From the NCBI GenBank assembly GCA_947372105.1, contig CANBSH010000002.1, positions 1 through 64,000 on the forward strand: a stretch of DNA of 64,000 nucleotides, read 5' to 3'. Shown in pieces: positions 34,429-43,076 of this stretch. Source of the DNA: Chitinophagaceae bacterium. Lineage in GTDB: Bacteria > Bacteroidota > Bacteroidia > Chitinophagales > Chitinophagaceae. The position numbers were made by a program, and so were the translations under genes. Position 1 is the stretch's first letter. Every line of letters starts with the position of its first letter. Under the pieces are notes generated by a model. The model was not told the origin of the DNA. It saw only the letters and a program-made list of their open reading frames with translations, and did not search any database.

Positions 34429-35569
34429 TGGGTTTAAAAACTATTGACGCGTAATTATCTTTTTCGTATAAAACACCTACGATGTTTTTTCTTAACCTTA
34501 CAATATCCGAATAAGCGGTATAATCCACCTTGGTATTATCGGTACTATCTACCAGCCAACTTTTAGACCAAATTTTTCCATCATCATTACTAAGCCTTAA
34601 GCTTAAATGATTTCTTTGTTTTGTGTTGGCTGCATTACAAAATACAACTACCGCTTTTCCTTTATGTTTTCCAATAGTTAGTATAGCACCTTCACAAACT
34701 GGGTCAGGTAACTGATGATCAAAATAAACCGTATCCCAATGAGCACCTCCATCTTTACTCAACCCCATGATCCTTGTTTTAATATCTCCTTTTTGATTAC
34801 GTGCATTTAATACAATTCGATCTTGACTTACATAAGTAGCAGTGGCTTCATTACTTCCAGGTTGTGGCAAATGCTCACTTATTTTAAAATGATCGCCATG
34901 GTCATCACTATAAAAGACATGTGAAAAATAATCTGAAAAGTCAGGCTTCCCCTCTCCTTCGGAATGATTTCCAGGGATAATCAATCTTCCCTTATATTTT
35001 CCATCTGGAATTTGAAATGCATGACCAGGGGTATTAGCATAGGTGCGCCAATTATTAGGAGTGGGTTTTACTTGTTGAGTGATATTAATGGCTTCACTCC
35101 ATGTATATCCACCATCGATTGATGTGATATACCAAACTTCACGTTGACCCTTCCCTTTGCGGATATCCCATTCGGATTGATTGCCTGTATTATAAAATAA
35201 AAATAATCTACCCTTTGGATATCGAGGATCTAATAAATCAATAACGGGCGCCACATTACCCGCTTGCAAATTTCCGTAATCGACAACTGTTTGCAAAGCA
35301 GACCAAGTTTTTCCATCATCTTCGCTTCTTTTTAAAACGATATTGATATCTCCAAAATCATTACCTCCTTTAACTCTACCTTCTGCAAATGCCAATAATG
35401 TTTTATTAGGCAACTGAACTATAGCAGGTATGCGATAGATTTTGTGCCCTTCTTCACCAGAAGTGTATACTGGATAAGCGGTTTGACTCCATGACAATAC
35501 AGGAAGTAATAACATTAAAAAACTACATAAAAAATAATTCACAGGTTTTGTTTTGTATAATTGATACAT
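34397..35569 (-). CDS. secreted GH33 exo-alpha-sialidase
   Basis: A 390-residue sialidase that would remove terminal sialic acids. It has a signal peptide (ending SWSQ, about residue 29), the Arg of the conserved YRIP motif at residue 46, and at least five Asp-box repeats (SEDDGKTWS, SIDGGYTWS, SDDHGDHF, SKDGGAHWD, SNDDGKIWS). A late AYSDIVRL carries the likely Tyr nucleophile and CEGAIL the partner Glu. The length matches the single six-bladed propeller of bacterial GH33 enzymes. No sialic acid transport or catabolic gene is near. It overlaps the convergent HAD gene by 32 bases and is 61 bases beyond mnmE on the same strand. Confidence 0.9.
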   Translation of the reverse strand: MYQLYKTKPVNYFLCSFLMLLLPVLSWSQTAYPVYTSGEEGHKIYRIPAIVQLPNKTLLAFAEGRVKGGNDFGDINIVLKRSEDDGKTWSALQTVVDYGNLQAGNVAPVIDLLDPRYPKGRLFLFYNTGNQSEWDIRKGKGQREVWYITSIDGGYTWSEAINITQQVKPTPNNWRTYANTPGHAFQIPDGKYKGRLIIPGNHSEGEGKPDFSDYFSHVFYSDDHGDHFKISEHLPQPGSNEATATYVSQDRIVLNARNQKGDIKTRIMGLSKDGGAHWDTVYFDHQLPDPVCEGAILTIGKHKGKAVVVFCNAANTKQRNHLSLRLSNDDGKIWSKSWLVDSTDNTKVDYTAYSDIVRLRKNIVGVLYEKDNYASIVFKPIKISKKNNHP

Positions 35570-35630
35570 TTTAATATATAGAATTTAAAATTGTATGAAA
35601 CCTTCTGAGTAATACCCAAATCCTACATGC

Positions 35631-37007
35631 TTACTTCCCGATACAAAATTTGGAAAAAATAAAATCTAATTGATCTTCATTGGTGATCTCACCTGTAATT
35701 GTTCCTAAATAATGTAAAGCTTGACGAATATCCAATGCTAACAAATCGCCAGTGACATTTTGTATCAATCCAGTTTCCACATCATTCAATGCAAATAATA
35801 ATTTTTTTAAGCTAGCCACGTGACGCGCATTGGTAACAATGGTACCTTCTCTTTTAAGGCCATCTCCAATGGCTTTTTCTGTAATCTTATTTTCTAGTTC
35901 AGCAATATTGTGTTTGTTTTTAGCAGCTATAAAAACAATATCAGATATGTTTTCAAACATTTTTAAATGAACAGTATCAGCTAAATCAGTTTTGTTACCT
36001 ACTAATATAATTTTGTCTTTGCCAATATCTGTTTGCCATTGTTGAATTTGATCTATACTGGTACTATTTACATCAAATAAAGCAATCACAATATCGGCAG
36101 CAATTATTTTTTCTTTGCTTTTATCAATACCCATTTGTTCAATCGCATCTTCAGTTTGATTTCGAATTCCTGCGGTATCAATTAATTTATACAACACTCC
36201 TTGTATATTCAAAAACTCTTCCACAGTATCACGTGTAGTTCCTGGCACTTCACTTACTAAAGCACGATTTTCATTTAATAAAGCGTTTAGCAAAGTAGAT
36301 TTACCTGCATTGGGTTTTCCTACTATCGCCACCTGTACTCCATTCTTAATAACATTGCCTAATAAAAAGGAGTCTAATAAATGCTGTGTTTTTAATTGCA
36401 ATTGTTGGACTAAAATTTCCAATTCTTTTTTATTCGCAAATGCAACATCTTCTTGAGAAAAATCAAGTTCCAATTCTATAAGTGCCGAAAATTTTATTAA
36501 TTTCTCACGCATTAATTGTAAGTCACTTGAAAATCCTCCTTTTAAATTATATAAAGCAGCTTTACGAGAAGCTTCTGTATTGCTAGCAATCAAATCGGCC
36601 ACCGCTTCTGCTTGTGTTAAATCCAATTTGCCATTTAAAAATGCACGCTGCGTAAATTCGCCAGGCTTTGCCATTCTTGCCCCTGCATGAATCATGACTT
36701 GTAAAATGCTGTCTTGAATAAAGGGAGAGCCATGACAAGAAATTTCAACTACTTCTTCACCTGTATATGATTTTGGAGCTCGATATAAAGTAACTACCAC
36801 TTCATCTATAACACGAGTACCTTCTACTAGTTTTCCAACATGTGCGGTATGTGTTTTAGCCAATGATAAATCCTTGGAAGGAAACACCGTATTTAAAATT
36901 TGTATAGCATCCTTCCCACTAAGTCGAATCACAGCAATGGCCCCTAATCCTGGTGCGGTTGCAAGAGCCACTATCGTATCATTCCATGCACTTAAATTTT
37001 CACGCAT
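35631..37007 (-). CDS. mnmE: tRNA uridine-5-carboxymethylaminomethyl modification GTPase MnmE
   Basis: A 458-residue GTPase that with MnmG modifies U34 of tRNAs. The N-terminal folate-binding domain begins DTIVALATAPGLGAIAVIRLSG. The helical domain is interrupted by the G domain, with GKPNAGKST (P-loop), PGTTRD (switch), DTAGIR and NKTD. The C-terminal CIGK carries the conserved Cys-Ile-Gly-Lys end of the family. I chose the ATG at 37005-37007; the two-codon longer form would need TTG. Single-copy housekeeping gene; mnmG is not in the window. Confidence 0.97.
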   Translation of the reverse strand: MRENLSAWNDTIVALATAPGLGAIAVIRLSGKDAIQILNTVFPSKDLSLAKTHTAHVGKLVEGTRVIDEVVVTLYRAPKSYTGEEVVEISCHGSPFIQDSILQVMIHAGARMAKPGEFTQRAFLNGKLDLTQAEAVADLIASNTEASRKAALYNLKGGFSSDLQLMREKLIKFSALIELELDFSQEDVAFANKKELEILVQQLQLKTQHLLDSFLLGNVIKNGVQVAIVGKPNAGKSTLLNALLNENRALVSEVPGTTRDTVEEFLNIQGVLYKLIDTAGIRNQTEDAIEQMGIDKSKEKIIAADIVIALFDVNSTSIDQIQQWQTDIGKDKIILVGNKTDLADTVHLKMFENISDIVFIAAKNKHNIAELENKITEKAIGDGLKREGTIVTNARHVASLKKLLFALNDVETGLIQNVTGDLLALDIRQALHYLGTITGEITNEDQLDFIFSKFCIGK

Positions 37008-37067
37008 ACGCAAAGGTAAACTTAATGGTGTTAATTATTTAAAAGCAGTGGCTTGAAAAATTAACCT

Positions 37068-37099
37068 AAAAAGCCCCCCGAATGCTCGGAGGGCTTTTT
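37068..37099 (-). terminator. rho-independent terminator after tonB
   Basis: A 14-base stem (AAAAAGCCCCCCGA / TCGGAGGGCTTTTT, one mismatch) with loop ATGC lies 32 bases beyond the tonB stop, with a T-run on each strand. It separates the exbB-tonB transcript from mnmE. Confidence 0.85.
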
Positions 37100-37130
37100 T
37101 ATACATTTTGTAAGGTTGAACTGAAAAGTA

Positions 37131-37946
37131 TTAATCTTCAGAAACCATAAATACGATAGCTTGTCTGTGACGATAAATTACGTTACGTCCATTTTGAACA
37201 GCTGGCTTCCATTTTGGACCTTTTTGGATAACACGAACTGCTTCATCCTTAGTACCATAGCCTGGATCATTTTCGGCTTTTACTTCCGAAATAGTGCCAT
37301 CCTTGGATACAATAAAGGAAACGATTACACTGTATTTCCCAGTAGGTGCACCGTTTTCAACGGGCAAATCTCTGTTCAATGTTCTTTCTAAATAACGAAT
37401 CCATCCTTGTTGACCTCCAGGAAATTCAGCTGGAATTTGAACCACTGTAAAGATTTTATTTTCGTCATCTTCTGCAGGTGCTGGCGCAACCCCTGTACTT
37501 TGTTCTACAGGAACTAATCCATCATCTTTAATCCCTTTTTGATCAACTACACCAATTTTAACGTCTTCTAGTTTTTCAACCTCTTTCACCTCGTCATCTT
37601 TTTTCACTTCCTCGTCTTTTACAATCTTTGGAGGTGTAAATTTTGCCATTTCCACTTTTGGTGGTTCTTGCTTTGGTGGTGGAGGTGGTGGTGGTGGTGG
37701 CTTTTTTTCTTGTGCAACATCTGTTAAAGAAACGTCTGTTACTACAATTTCAGTCTTTGACTTTTTTGCTGTATTAGACCAAATAGCACCACCTGCCAAA
37801 AGTATTGTGATACTAAGCATTCCAATTATCGCTTTCTTAAGACGATCATTGTATGTTTTTCTTAGTTCATAAGCACCATACTCCTTAAATCTTCCCTCAA
37901 AAATGAGGTCTAGAATATCGGCGGTTAATATTTTGTTTATGTCCAT
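37131..37946 (-). CDS. tonB: TonB-family energy transducer
   Basis: A 271-residue TonB. It has a cytoplasmic N-terminus, one transmembrane segment (about residues 39-56), then a periplasmic Pro-rich region with nine consecutive prolines (83-91) encoded by a near-perfect GGT/GGA repeat on the + strand. An acidic Lys/Glu linker follows, then a C-terminal TonB domain (about 175-270) with the family-like SFIVSKDGTISEV and WKPAVQNGRNV. It carries energy from the ExbB/ExbD proton channel to SusC-type transporters. It is the last gene of the operon, 11 bases after exbD. Confidence 0.92.
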   Translation of the reverse strand: MDINKILTADILDLIFEGRFKEYGAYELRKTYNDRLKKAIIGMLSITILLAGGAIWSNTAKKSKTEIVVTDVSLTDVAQEKKPPPPPPPPPKQEPPKVEMAKFTPPKIVKDEEVKKDDEVKEVEKLEDVKIGVVDQKGIKDDGLVPVEQSTGVAPAPAEDDENKIFTVVQIPAEFPGGQQGWIRYLERTLNRDLPVENGAPTGKYSVIVSFIVSKDGTISEVKAENDPGYGTKDEAVRVIQKGPKWKPAVQNGRNVIYRHRQAIVFMVSED

Positions 37947-37957
37947 TTTAAATGCTT

Positions 37958-38542
37958 TTAATTGCTAGAAGATTTTGAGTTCTCATCTGACTTTTTAACC
38001 AACTGTTCTTCAATATCAAAAATATCAACTAATGCATATTTTTTAACTACGTTAATTGACATTTCATCTAAAATATCAATTACGTTTTTGTAAGTACATG
38101 TTGAACTAGGTTTAATTACTATTACTAAATCATGTTCAGGATCGTTAGGATCTTGAGCAATACTTCGAACGTAGGCTTTCTTTTTCAAAATCACATCACG
38201 AATGGAATTTTCTCCATTATATGAAGCTGATAAAAAATTAGAAGCATCTACTTTCAATTGACCTTCGTAATAATAAATATGATTGTCATTACCCATTAAG
38301 ATGGTTAAAGCGCCGGATTCCTTTGCTTTATTTTGCTCTTCGGGTTTTGCTTTATCATCAGGCAAAAGCAACTTCATAGCGGTGGGTTGACTCATCGTGG
38401 TAGTGAAAATAAAGAAGGTGATCAACAAGAAACCTAAGTCCACCATCGGTGTTAAATCCACACGAGTAGAGAGCTTTTTTCCTTTCTTGACCCCTGGTCC
38501 TTTCTTTTTATGTCCACCACCCGAGGTATCTAATTCTGCCAT
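37958..38542 (-). CDS. exbD: ExbD/TolR-family biopolymer transport protein (second copy)
   Basis: A 194-residue ExbD-type protein. A Lys/Gly-rich cytoplasmic N-terminus is followed by one transmembrane segment (about residues 32-50) with the conserved membrane Asp in LTPMVDLGFLLITFF, which takes part in proton transfer. A periplasmic domain ends with a Ser/Asn-rich tail. It lies between a paralogue and tonB in the four-gene energising operon; two different ExbD proteins are usual in Bacteroidota. Confidence 0.92.
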   Translation of the reverse strand: MAELDTSGGGHKKKGPGVKKGKKLSTRVDLTPMVDLGFLLITFFIFTTTMSQPTAMKLLLPDDKAKPEEQNKAKESGALTILMGNDNHIYYYEGQLKVDASNFLSASYNGENSIRDVILKKKAYVRSIAQDPNDPEHDLVIVIKPSSTCTYKNVIDILDEMSINVVKKYALVDIFDIEEQLVKKSDENSKSSSN

Positions 38543-38568
38543 AACAAATAGCTTTTATTAGTTTATAA

Positions 38569-39216
38569 TTAATTTTCCTGTTTTTCTCCAGCCATTGATT
38601 TTTTATACAATTCTGAACCTGCGGGTGCATTTTCAGGATTGGTAATCATTTGAAACTTTTGAATATTATTTTTCTTAAACGCAGTAAGTACTCCTTTGAA
38701 GGCAGGATATTTTGCAAGGTTATCTCCCTTTAACAAAAGATCCATTTTGGTACCCGCATACGCATCATTAACTACTTGCATCCAAGTAATTAATTCATTA
38801 TTAGTACTGTCCTTGCAAGGAATACCAGGTAACTGATTCCCTTTTCTGTTTTCTTCAGTGATCGCTAAAAAAGAAGCTAACCCACTAAATGGAGCTCCAA
38901 TAAAGTTTGCACTTTTAAAAGCTGCCACATCTAATCCTAAATTTTTAGTTGCATTTAAGGAGTTGACAATGGTTTCTCTTTTTTGCTTGTCATCAATGGT
39001 TAGAAATACTTTGCCATCTTTATCTATAGTAATTAAAACAAAATCCTTGGAAGGAGCCACTTTGGAGGACACCGAACTAGGTGTCGTTACCGCAATCGCT
39101 TCAGAAGGCTTGAACTTAGTCGTCAAGATAAAGAAAGACAATAAAAGGAAAGCCACATCGCACATGGCTGTCATGTCGATGGTGGTACTCTTACGAGGTA
39201 ATTTGGCTCTACCCAT
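38569..39216 (-). CDS. exbD: ExbD/TolR-family biopolymer transport protein (first copy)
   Basis: A 215-residue ExbD-type protein with a short basic N-terminus and one transmembrane segment (about 13-32) carrying the conserved Asp in MTAMCDVAFLLLSFFIL. The periplasmic domain is longer than usual and includes a segment with DSTNNELITW. It follows exbB by 47 bases and precedes the second exbD by 26 bases. It probably pairs with that second ExbD around the ExbB pentamer. Confidence 0.92.
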   Translation of the reverse strand: MGRAKLPRKSTTIDMTAMCDVAFLLLSFFILTTKFKPSEAIAVTTPSSVSSKVAPSKDFVLITIDKDGKVFLTIDDKQKRETIVNSLNATKNLGLDVAAFKSANFIGAPFSGLASFLAITEENRKGNQLPGIPCKDSTNNELITWMQVVNDAYAGTKMDLLLKGDNLAKYPAFKGVLTAFKKNNIQKFQMITNPENAPAGSELYKKSMAGEKQEN

Positions 39217-39263
39217 TGTATAGTCTTTTTAAAATTAAAAGGTGTTGCCACCTTTAATGATTA

Positions 39264-40121
39264 TTATTTGTAGTTCGCAGCAAAACTTTGAGTCAAAGTA
39301 AATCCAGACTCATCGATGCCGTATGTGATACCATCAATACTTGTAGTAAAGACGTTATACATAATGATCGCTACAGCAGAAGTACCAATACCTAACGCTG
39401 TATTATACAACGCTTCAGAGATACCTTGTGATAATTCACGAGCAGCTTCACCACCACCTTCTTCACCTAATTTAGAGAAAGAACGAATCATACCTAATAC
39501 CGTTCCGAACAAACCTAATAAGGTAGCTACAGATGCGATAGTCGATAAGAATACTAAATTCTTTTCTAACATAGGTAATTCCAATGCAGTTGCTTCTTCG
39601 ATTTCTTTTTGGATATTCAATACTTTTTGATCAGTATCTAATTCGGTATTTGAAATCATCTCTTTGTACTTAGTCAAACCAGATTTCATTACATTACCTA
39701 CAGATCCTTTTTGTTTATCACATTCAGCAAGTGCTTTATCCACTTCTTTATTAGCTAAATGAAATTGAATTTTACGAATGAACTCAGTAATGTTACCATT
39801 ACCAGCTGCTTTCTTAATTGTCAATAATCTTTCAATAACGAAAGTTAAAACAATTAATAAGCTACCAATTAATACAGGTACTACGATACCACCTTCGTAC
39901 ATTTTGGTAAATGTTCCTTTAGGTCCTTTGTGTGAAGGCCAGAAACCACCACTCGGATCAGGATTAGTAAAATTACTTGCGTTACCTAGCACAAAGCGCC
40001 AAATAACATAGCCTGCTACAATACAAGCGATTGGTGCTAAAGTTGCAATCAAATTTCCGCTTTGTTGCGGCTGTGCAGCTTTCTTAGTAGCTGCTGTTGC
40101 AGTTGGTTTAGTCTCAGCCAT
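39264..40121 (-). CDS. exbB: ExbB/MotA/TolQ-family proton channel protein
   Basis: A 285-residue inner-membrane protein with an Ala/Thr-rich N-terminus and transmembrane segments near residues 23-43, 78-98, 195-215 and 240-262. The MotA/ExbB domain is recognised by LGLFGTVLGMIRSF and the following EGISEALYNTALGI-type block (here QGISEALYNTALG). It forms the proton channel that energises TonB. It has an extra N-terminal transmembrane segment relative to E. coli ExbB, as in many Bacteroidota. First gene of the operon, with a good promoter about 110 bases upstream. Confidence 0.93.
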   Translation of the reverse strand: MAETKPTATAATKKAAQPQQSGNLIATLAPIACIVAGYVIWRFVLGNASNFTNPDPSGGFWPSHKGPKGTFTKMYEGGIVVPVLIGSLLIVLTFVIERLLTIKKAAGNGNITEFIRKIQFHLANKEVDKALAECDKQKGSVGNVMKSGLTKYKEMISNTELDTDQKVLNIQKEIEEATALELPMLEKNLVFLSTIASVATLLGLFGTVLGMIRSFSKLGEEGGGEAARELSQGISEALYNTALGIGTSAVAIIMYNVFTTSIDGITYGIDESGFTLTQSFAANYK

Positions 40122-40231
40122 GATTCAATTGATTTTTGGTTTTAAATTAAAATATTTTTAAAAGTATTTAACCCTATTGACTATTGGTATAGATTTCACA
40201 AAATCTGTCCTCACTAGTTTCTAAGGGGTTA

Positions 40232-40261
40232 CAAAATAAGTAATTTATTGATTGAAACAAA
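40232..40261 (-). promoter_or_regulatory. putative promoter of the exbB operon
   Basis: Read on the - strand, TTTG (40261-40258), an 18-base spacer and TTATTTTG (40239-40232) match the Bacteroidota TTTG / TAnnTTTG pattern with one mismatch in the -7 box. The exbB start lies about 110 bases downstream. Confidence 0.45.
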
Positions 40262-40307
40262 TTTCAAGGTATTTTTTTATCATAAATTTTATACAAACTA
40301 ACTAGTG

Positions 40308-40336
40308 TTGGGCGAAGACTTGTATATTTATATTTC
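40308..40336 (+). promoter_or_regulatory. putative promoter of the zinc metalloprotease gene
   Basis: TTG (40308-40310), an 18-base spacer and TATATTTC (40329-40336) fit the Bacteroidota promoter pattern except for the last base. The gene starts at 40363, leaving a leader of about 20 bases. It is divergent from the exbB promoter. Confidence 0.4.
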
Positions 40337-40362
40337 TATTTTATCATTTAATAAAGTGTAAT

Positions 40363-42915
40363 ATGAAAAAAATCATAGTAGCAGTCAGCTTTTTAGCGAT
40401 TCTGCAAACTACCATTTCGGCTCAAAGACCAGGAGGTCCTAGACCCGACCAAATGCCTATGCAAAGGCCAGATACCAGCACCTTAAATGGAGCTAAAAAA
40501 GACGTTCCGCCTGTAAAAATTGGGCCAAAAGCATTTAGTGAATTCATTACTAAAAAAACAGTAAGTCAAAAAGGGGTGTTTAGCGTTCATTTTCAAGACG
40601 ATAAATATTACTTTGAAATTCCTGACAATTTATTGGGTAGGGAATTATTGGCGGTGACCCGTTTTGTAAAAGTGCCAGGTGGTGCTAGAAAATACGGCGG
40701 GGAAGAAGTTAACGAGCAAAGTATTTCTTTTGAAAAAGGCCCTAATCAGCGCATTTTCATGAGAGTAGTGACTTTAATTAGTGCTGCAGATTCTTCTCAA
40801 GTGATCTCTAAAGCAGTTAAAAATTCTTATTTAGATCCCATTGTTGCTGCTTTTGACGTAAAAGCTTATGGAAAAGATTCAAATAGCTCTATTATTGATG
40901 TTACCGACTTTTTTAAGGGTGACAACCAAGCTGTAAGCTTAACAAGTGGTGATAAGCGCAATTTTGGAGTCACTGCCTTAGCTTCAGATAGATCCTATAT
41001 TGAAAGCATTAAGAGCTACCCTATCAATATGGAGATCAGAACCGTAAAAACCTACTCTGCGAGCGCTGGAAGCCCTATGGCAGGTCCAATGGGTGGCGGA
41101 AGCTCTGTTCCTGCAGCCAACAACGCTGGTGCGATTACTTTCGAGTTAAATACATCGGTTTTGTTATTACCTAAAACGCCTATGAATCGTCGTTTATTTG
41201 ACCCACGTGTGGGTTACTTCGCAGACAATTTTGTAGAGTATTCTGATGATCAACATAAAGTTGAAAACCAAACTTTTGCGGTGCGTTATAAATTAGAGCC
41301 TAAACCGCAGGATATGGATAAATACAAAAAAGGTGAATTAGTAGAGCCTAAAAAACAAATCATTTATTATATCGATCCTGCGACTCCCAAAAAATGGGTG
41401 CCTTATTTAATAGCAGGTGTGAATGATTGGAATGCTGCCTTTGAAAAAGCAGGTTGGAAAAATGCCATCGTAGGTAAAGAATGGCCTAACGATAGTACTA
41501 TGAGTTTAGAAGATGCTCGATTTAGCGTGATTCGTTATTTCGCTTCTGATATTGAGAATGCATATGGTCCTCAAGTACACGATCCAAGAAGTGGTGAAAT
41601 TTTAGAAAGCCATATTGGTTGGTATCATAATGTAATGAGTTTAGTGCATGATTGGTATATGATTCAAACTGCTGCTGTAGATTCTACTGCACGCAAAATG
41701 AAATTTGATGATGACTTGATGGGTAACTTAATCCGTTTTGTTTCTTCTCATGAAGTAGGTCACACATTAGGTTTAAGACATAATATGGGTAGTAGTAGCA
41801 AAACTCCAGTGGAGAAATTAAGAGATAAAACATGGGTAGAAGCCAACGGTCACACTGCTTCTATTATGGACTATGCGCGTTTCAACTATGTAGCACAACC
41901 AGAAGATCATATTAATCAATCAGGTTTATTCCCACGCATTGGTGATTATGATAAATGGGCTATTAAGTGGGGTTATACCTACACTGGTATCAGTGATGTG
42001 AATGAAGATAAAAAAGTAAACAACAAATGGATTGTAGATGCTTTAAAAAATAATCCAAGAGTTTGGTTTGGTGGTGAAGGTCGCAACGATGATCCTCGCG
42101 CTCAAACAGAAGACTTAAGTGATAACGCTGTGGTAGCGAGCGAATATGGTATCAAAAACTTGAAGCGTATTTTAGTAAAATTACCAGAGTGGACAAAAGA
42201 AGAAGCAGACAGATATGAAAATTTAAGTGAAGTTTATTTGCAATTAGCAGGTCAATTTAACAGATACATGGGTCATGTTTCAAAAAACATTGGTGGTATC
42301 AATGAAACTTTTAAAAGTGTAGAAGAGCCAGGTGATGTTTATACACCTACTCCTGTAGCGATGCAAAAAAGTGCAATGAACTTTTTACAAACACAATTAT
42401 TTACAACACCTACTTGGTTATTAGATAAGAATATTTTAAATAAAATTTCTAATCCTAATGCCAACGAACGTGTTCAAGGAATTCAAACAAGTACTTTAAA
42501 AAGCTTGTTAGATAAAAGTCGTTTGTTAAGATTAAGTACAAGTAGCAATCGTTTTGGAAACTCTACTTATTCACTACACGATATGATGGAAGACTTAAGA
42601 AAAGGTTTATTCAGTGAATTAGCCACTCAAAAAGCAACCGATATCAATCGCAGAAACTTGCAAAAAACTTATGTAAGTCAATTAGATGAATTATTAAACC
42701 CAGCACCAGCATCAGCTGCAGCGGCTGCAGTTACCGGAGCATTTAGAATGGGAGCTCCAGTAGATGTTGAAAATTCAGATATTTTATCTGAAGTAAAATC
42801 ACAATTGAAAAAATTAGCTGCTGCTTTAAAAACAGCAAACAGTAATGATGGAACCACTCAAAATCATTATGCTGATTTACAAGATAGAATTAAGAAAGCA
42901 TTAGATCCTAAATAA
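40363..42915 (+). CDS. secreted zinc-dependent metalloprotease (metzincin type, DUF5117/DUF4953-like)
   Basis: An 850-residue exported peptidase with a signal peptide (ending TTISAQ, about residue 20) and a Pro/Arg-rich stretch. A long N-terminal region of the type annotated DUF5117/DUF5118 comes before the catalytic part. The zinc motif HEVGHTLGLRH has His463, Glu464, His467 and His473, and is followed by SIMDYARFNY, which provides a Met-turn. This is the HExxHxxGxxH metzincin signature. The length agrees with this Bacteroidota family as I know it. The substrate is unknown; these enzymes are periplasmic or surface-located. It is a single-gene unit, closed by two hairpins. Confidence 0.88.
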   Translation: MKKIIVAVSFLAILQTTISAQRPGGPRPDQMPMQRPDTSTLNGAKKDVPPVKIGPKAFSEFITKKTVSQKGVFSVHFQDDKYYFEIPDNLLGRELLAVTRFVKVPGGARKYGGEEVNEQSISFEKGPNQRIFMRVVTLISAADSSQVISKAVKNSYLDPIVAAFDVKAYGKDSNSSIIDVTDFFKGDNQAVSLTSGDKRNFGVTALASDRSYIESIKSYPINMEIRTVKTYSASAGSPMAGPMGGGSSVPAANNAGAITFELNTSVLLLPKTPMNRRLFDPRVGYFADNFVEYSDDQHKVENQTFAVRYKLEPKPQDMDKYKKGELVEPKKQIIYYIDPATPKKWVPYLIAGVNDWNAAFEKAGWKNAIVGKEWPNDSTMSLEDARFSVIRYFASDIENAYGPQVHDPRSGEILESHIGWYHNVMSLVHDWYMIQTAAVDSTARKMKFDDDLMGNLIRFVSSHEVGHTLGLRHNMGSSSKTPVEKLRDKTWVEANGHTASIMDYARFNYVAQPEDHINQSGLFPRIGDYDKWAIKWGYTYTGISDVNEDKKVNNKWIVDALKNNPRVWFGGEGRNDDPRAQTEDLSDNAVVASEYGIKNLKRILVKLPEWTKEEADRYENLSEVYLQLAGQFNRYMGHVSKNIGGINETFKSVEEPGDVYTPTPVAMQKSAMNFLQTQLFTTPTWLLDKNILNKISNPNANERVQGIQTSTLKSLLDKSRLLRLSTSSNRFGNSTYSLHDMMEDLRKGLFSELATQKATDINRRNLQKTYVSQLDELLNPAPASAAAAAVTGAFRMGAPVDVENSDILSEVKSQLKKLAAALKTANSNDGTTQNHYADLQDRIKKALDPK

Positions 42916-42926
42916 AGCTTTCTTGA

Positions 42927-42956
42927 AACCTCCTTCCGAAATTTCGGAAGGAGGTT
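42927..42956 (+). terminator. perfect 30-base palindrome upstream of the main terminator
   Basis: AACCTCCTTCCGAAA / TTTCGGAAGGAGGTT is a perfect inverted repeat with no spare loop, 11 bases beyond the metalloprotease stop. It lacks its own long T-run and is followed three bases later by the main terminator hairpin, which shares the TTCCGA...TCGGAA core. Confidence 0.6.
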
Positions 42957-42959
42957 CAC

Positions 42960-42997
42960 AAAAAACCCCGTTCCGAATTATCGGAACGGGGTTTTTT
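42960..42997. terminator. bidirectional rho-independent terminator
   Basis: A perfect 17-base-pair stem (AAAAAACCCCGTTCCGA / TCGGAACGGGGTTTTTT) with loop ATTA lies between the convergent metalloprotease and permease genes. A- and T-runs on both sides allow termination in both directions. Confidence 0.9.
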
Positions 42998-43076
42998 AAT
43001 ACTTGTAACTTATATAAGCTTATTAGAATAGTACATTAAATAAGTACTTATAAAAATATTTTAAAGTGCCTTTTTT

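Noticed and set aside
37675..37701. GGT/GGA microsatellite-like repeat
   Set aside because: It encodes the poly-proline stretch of TonB and is explained by that domain.
38858..39223. A 121-codon + strand open frame
   Set aside because: It is antisense to exbD, with no start context or domain support.
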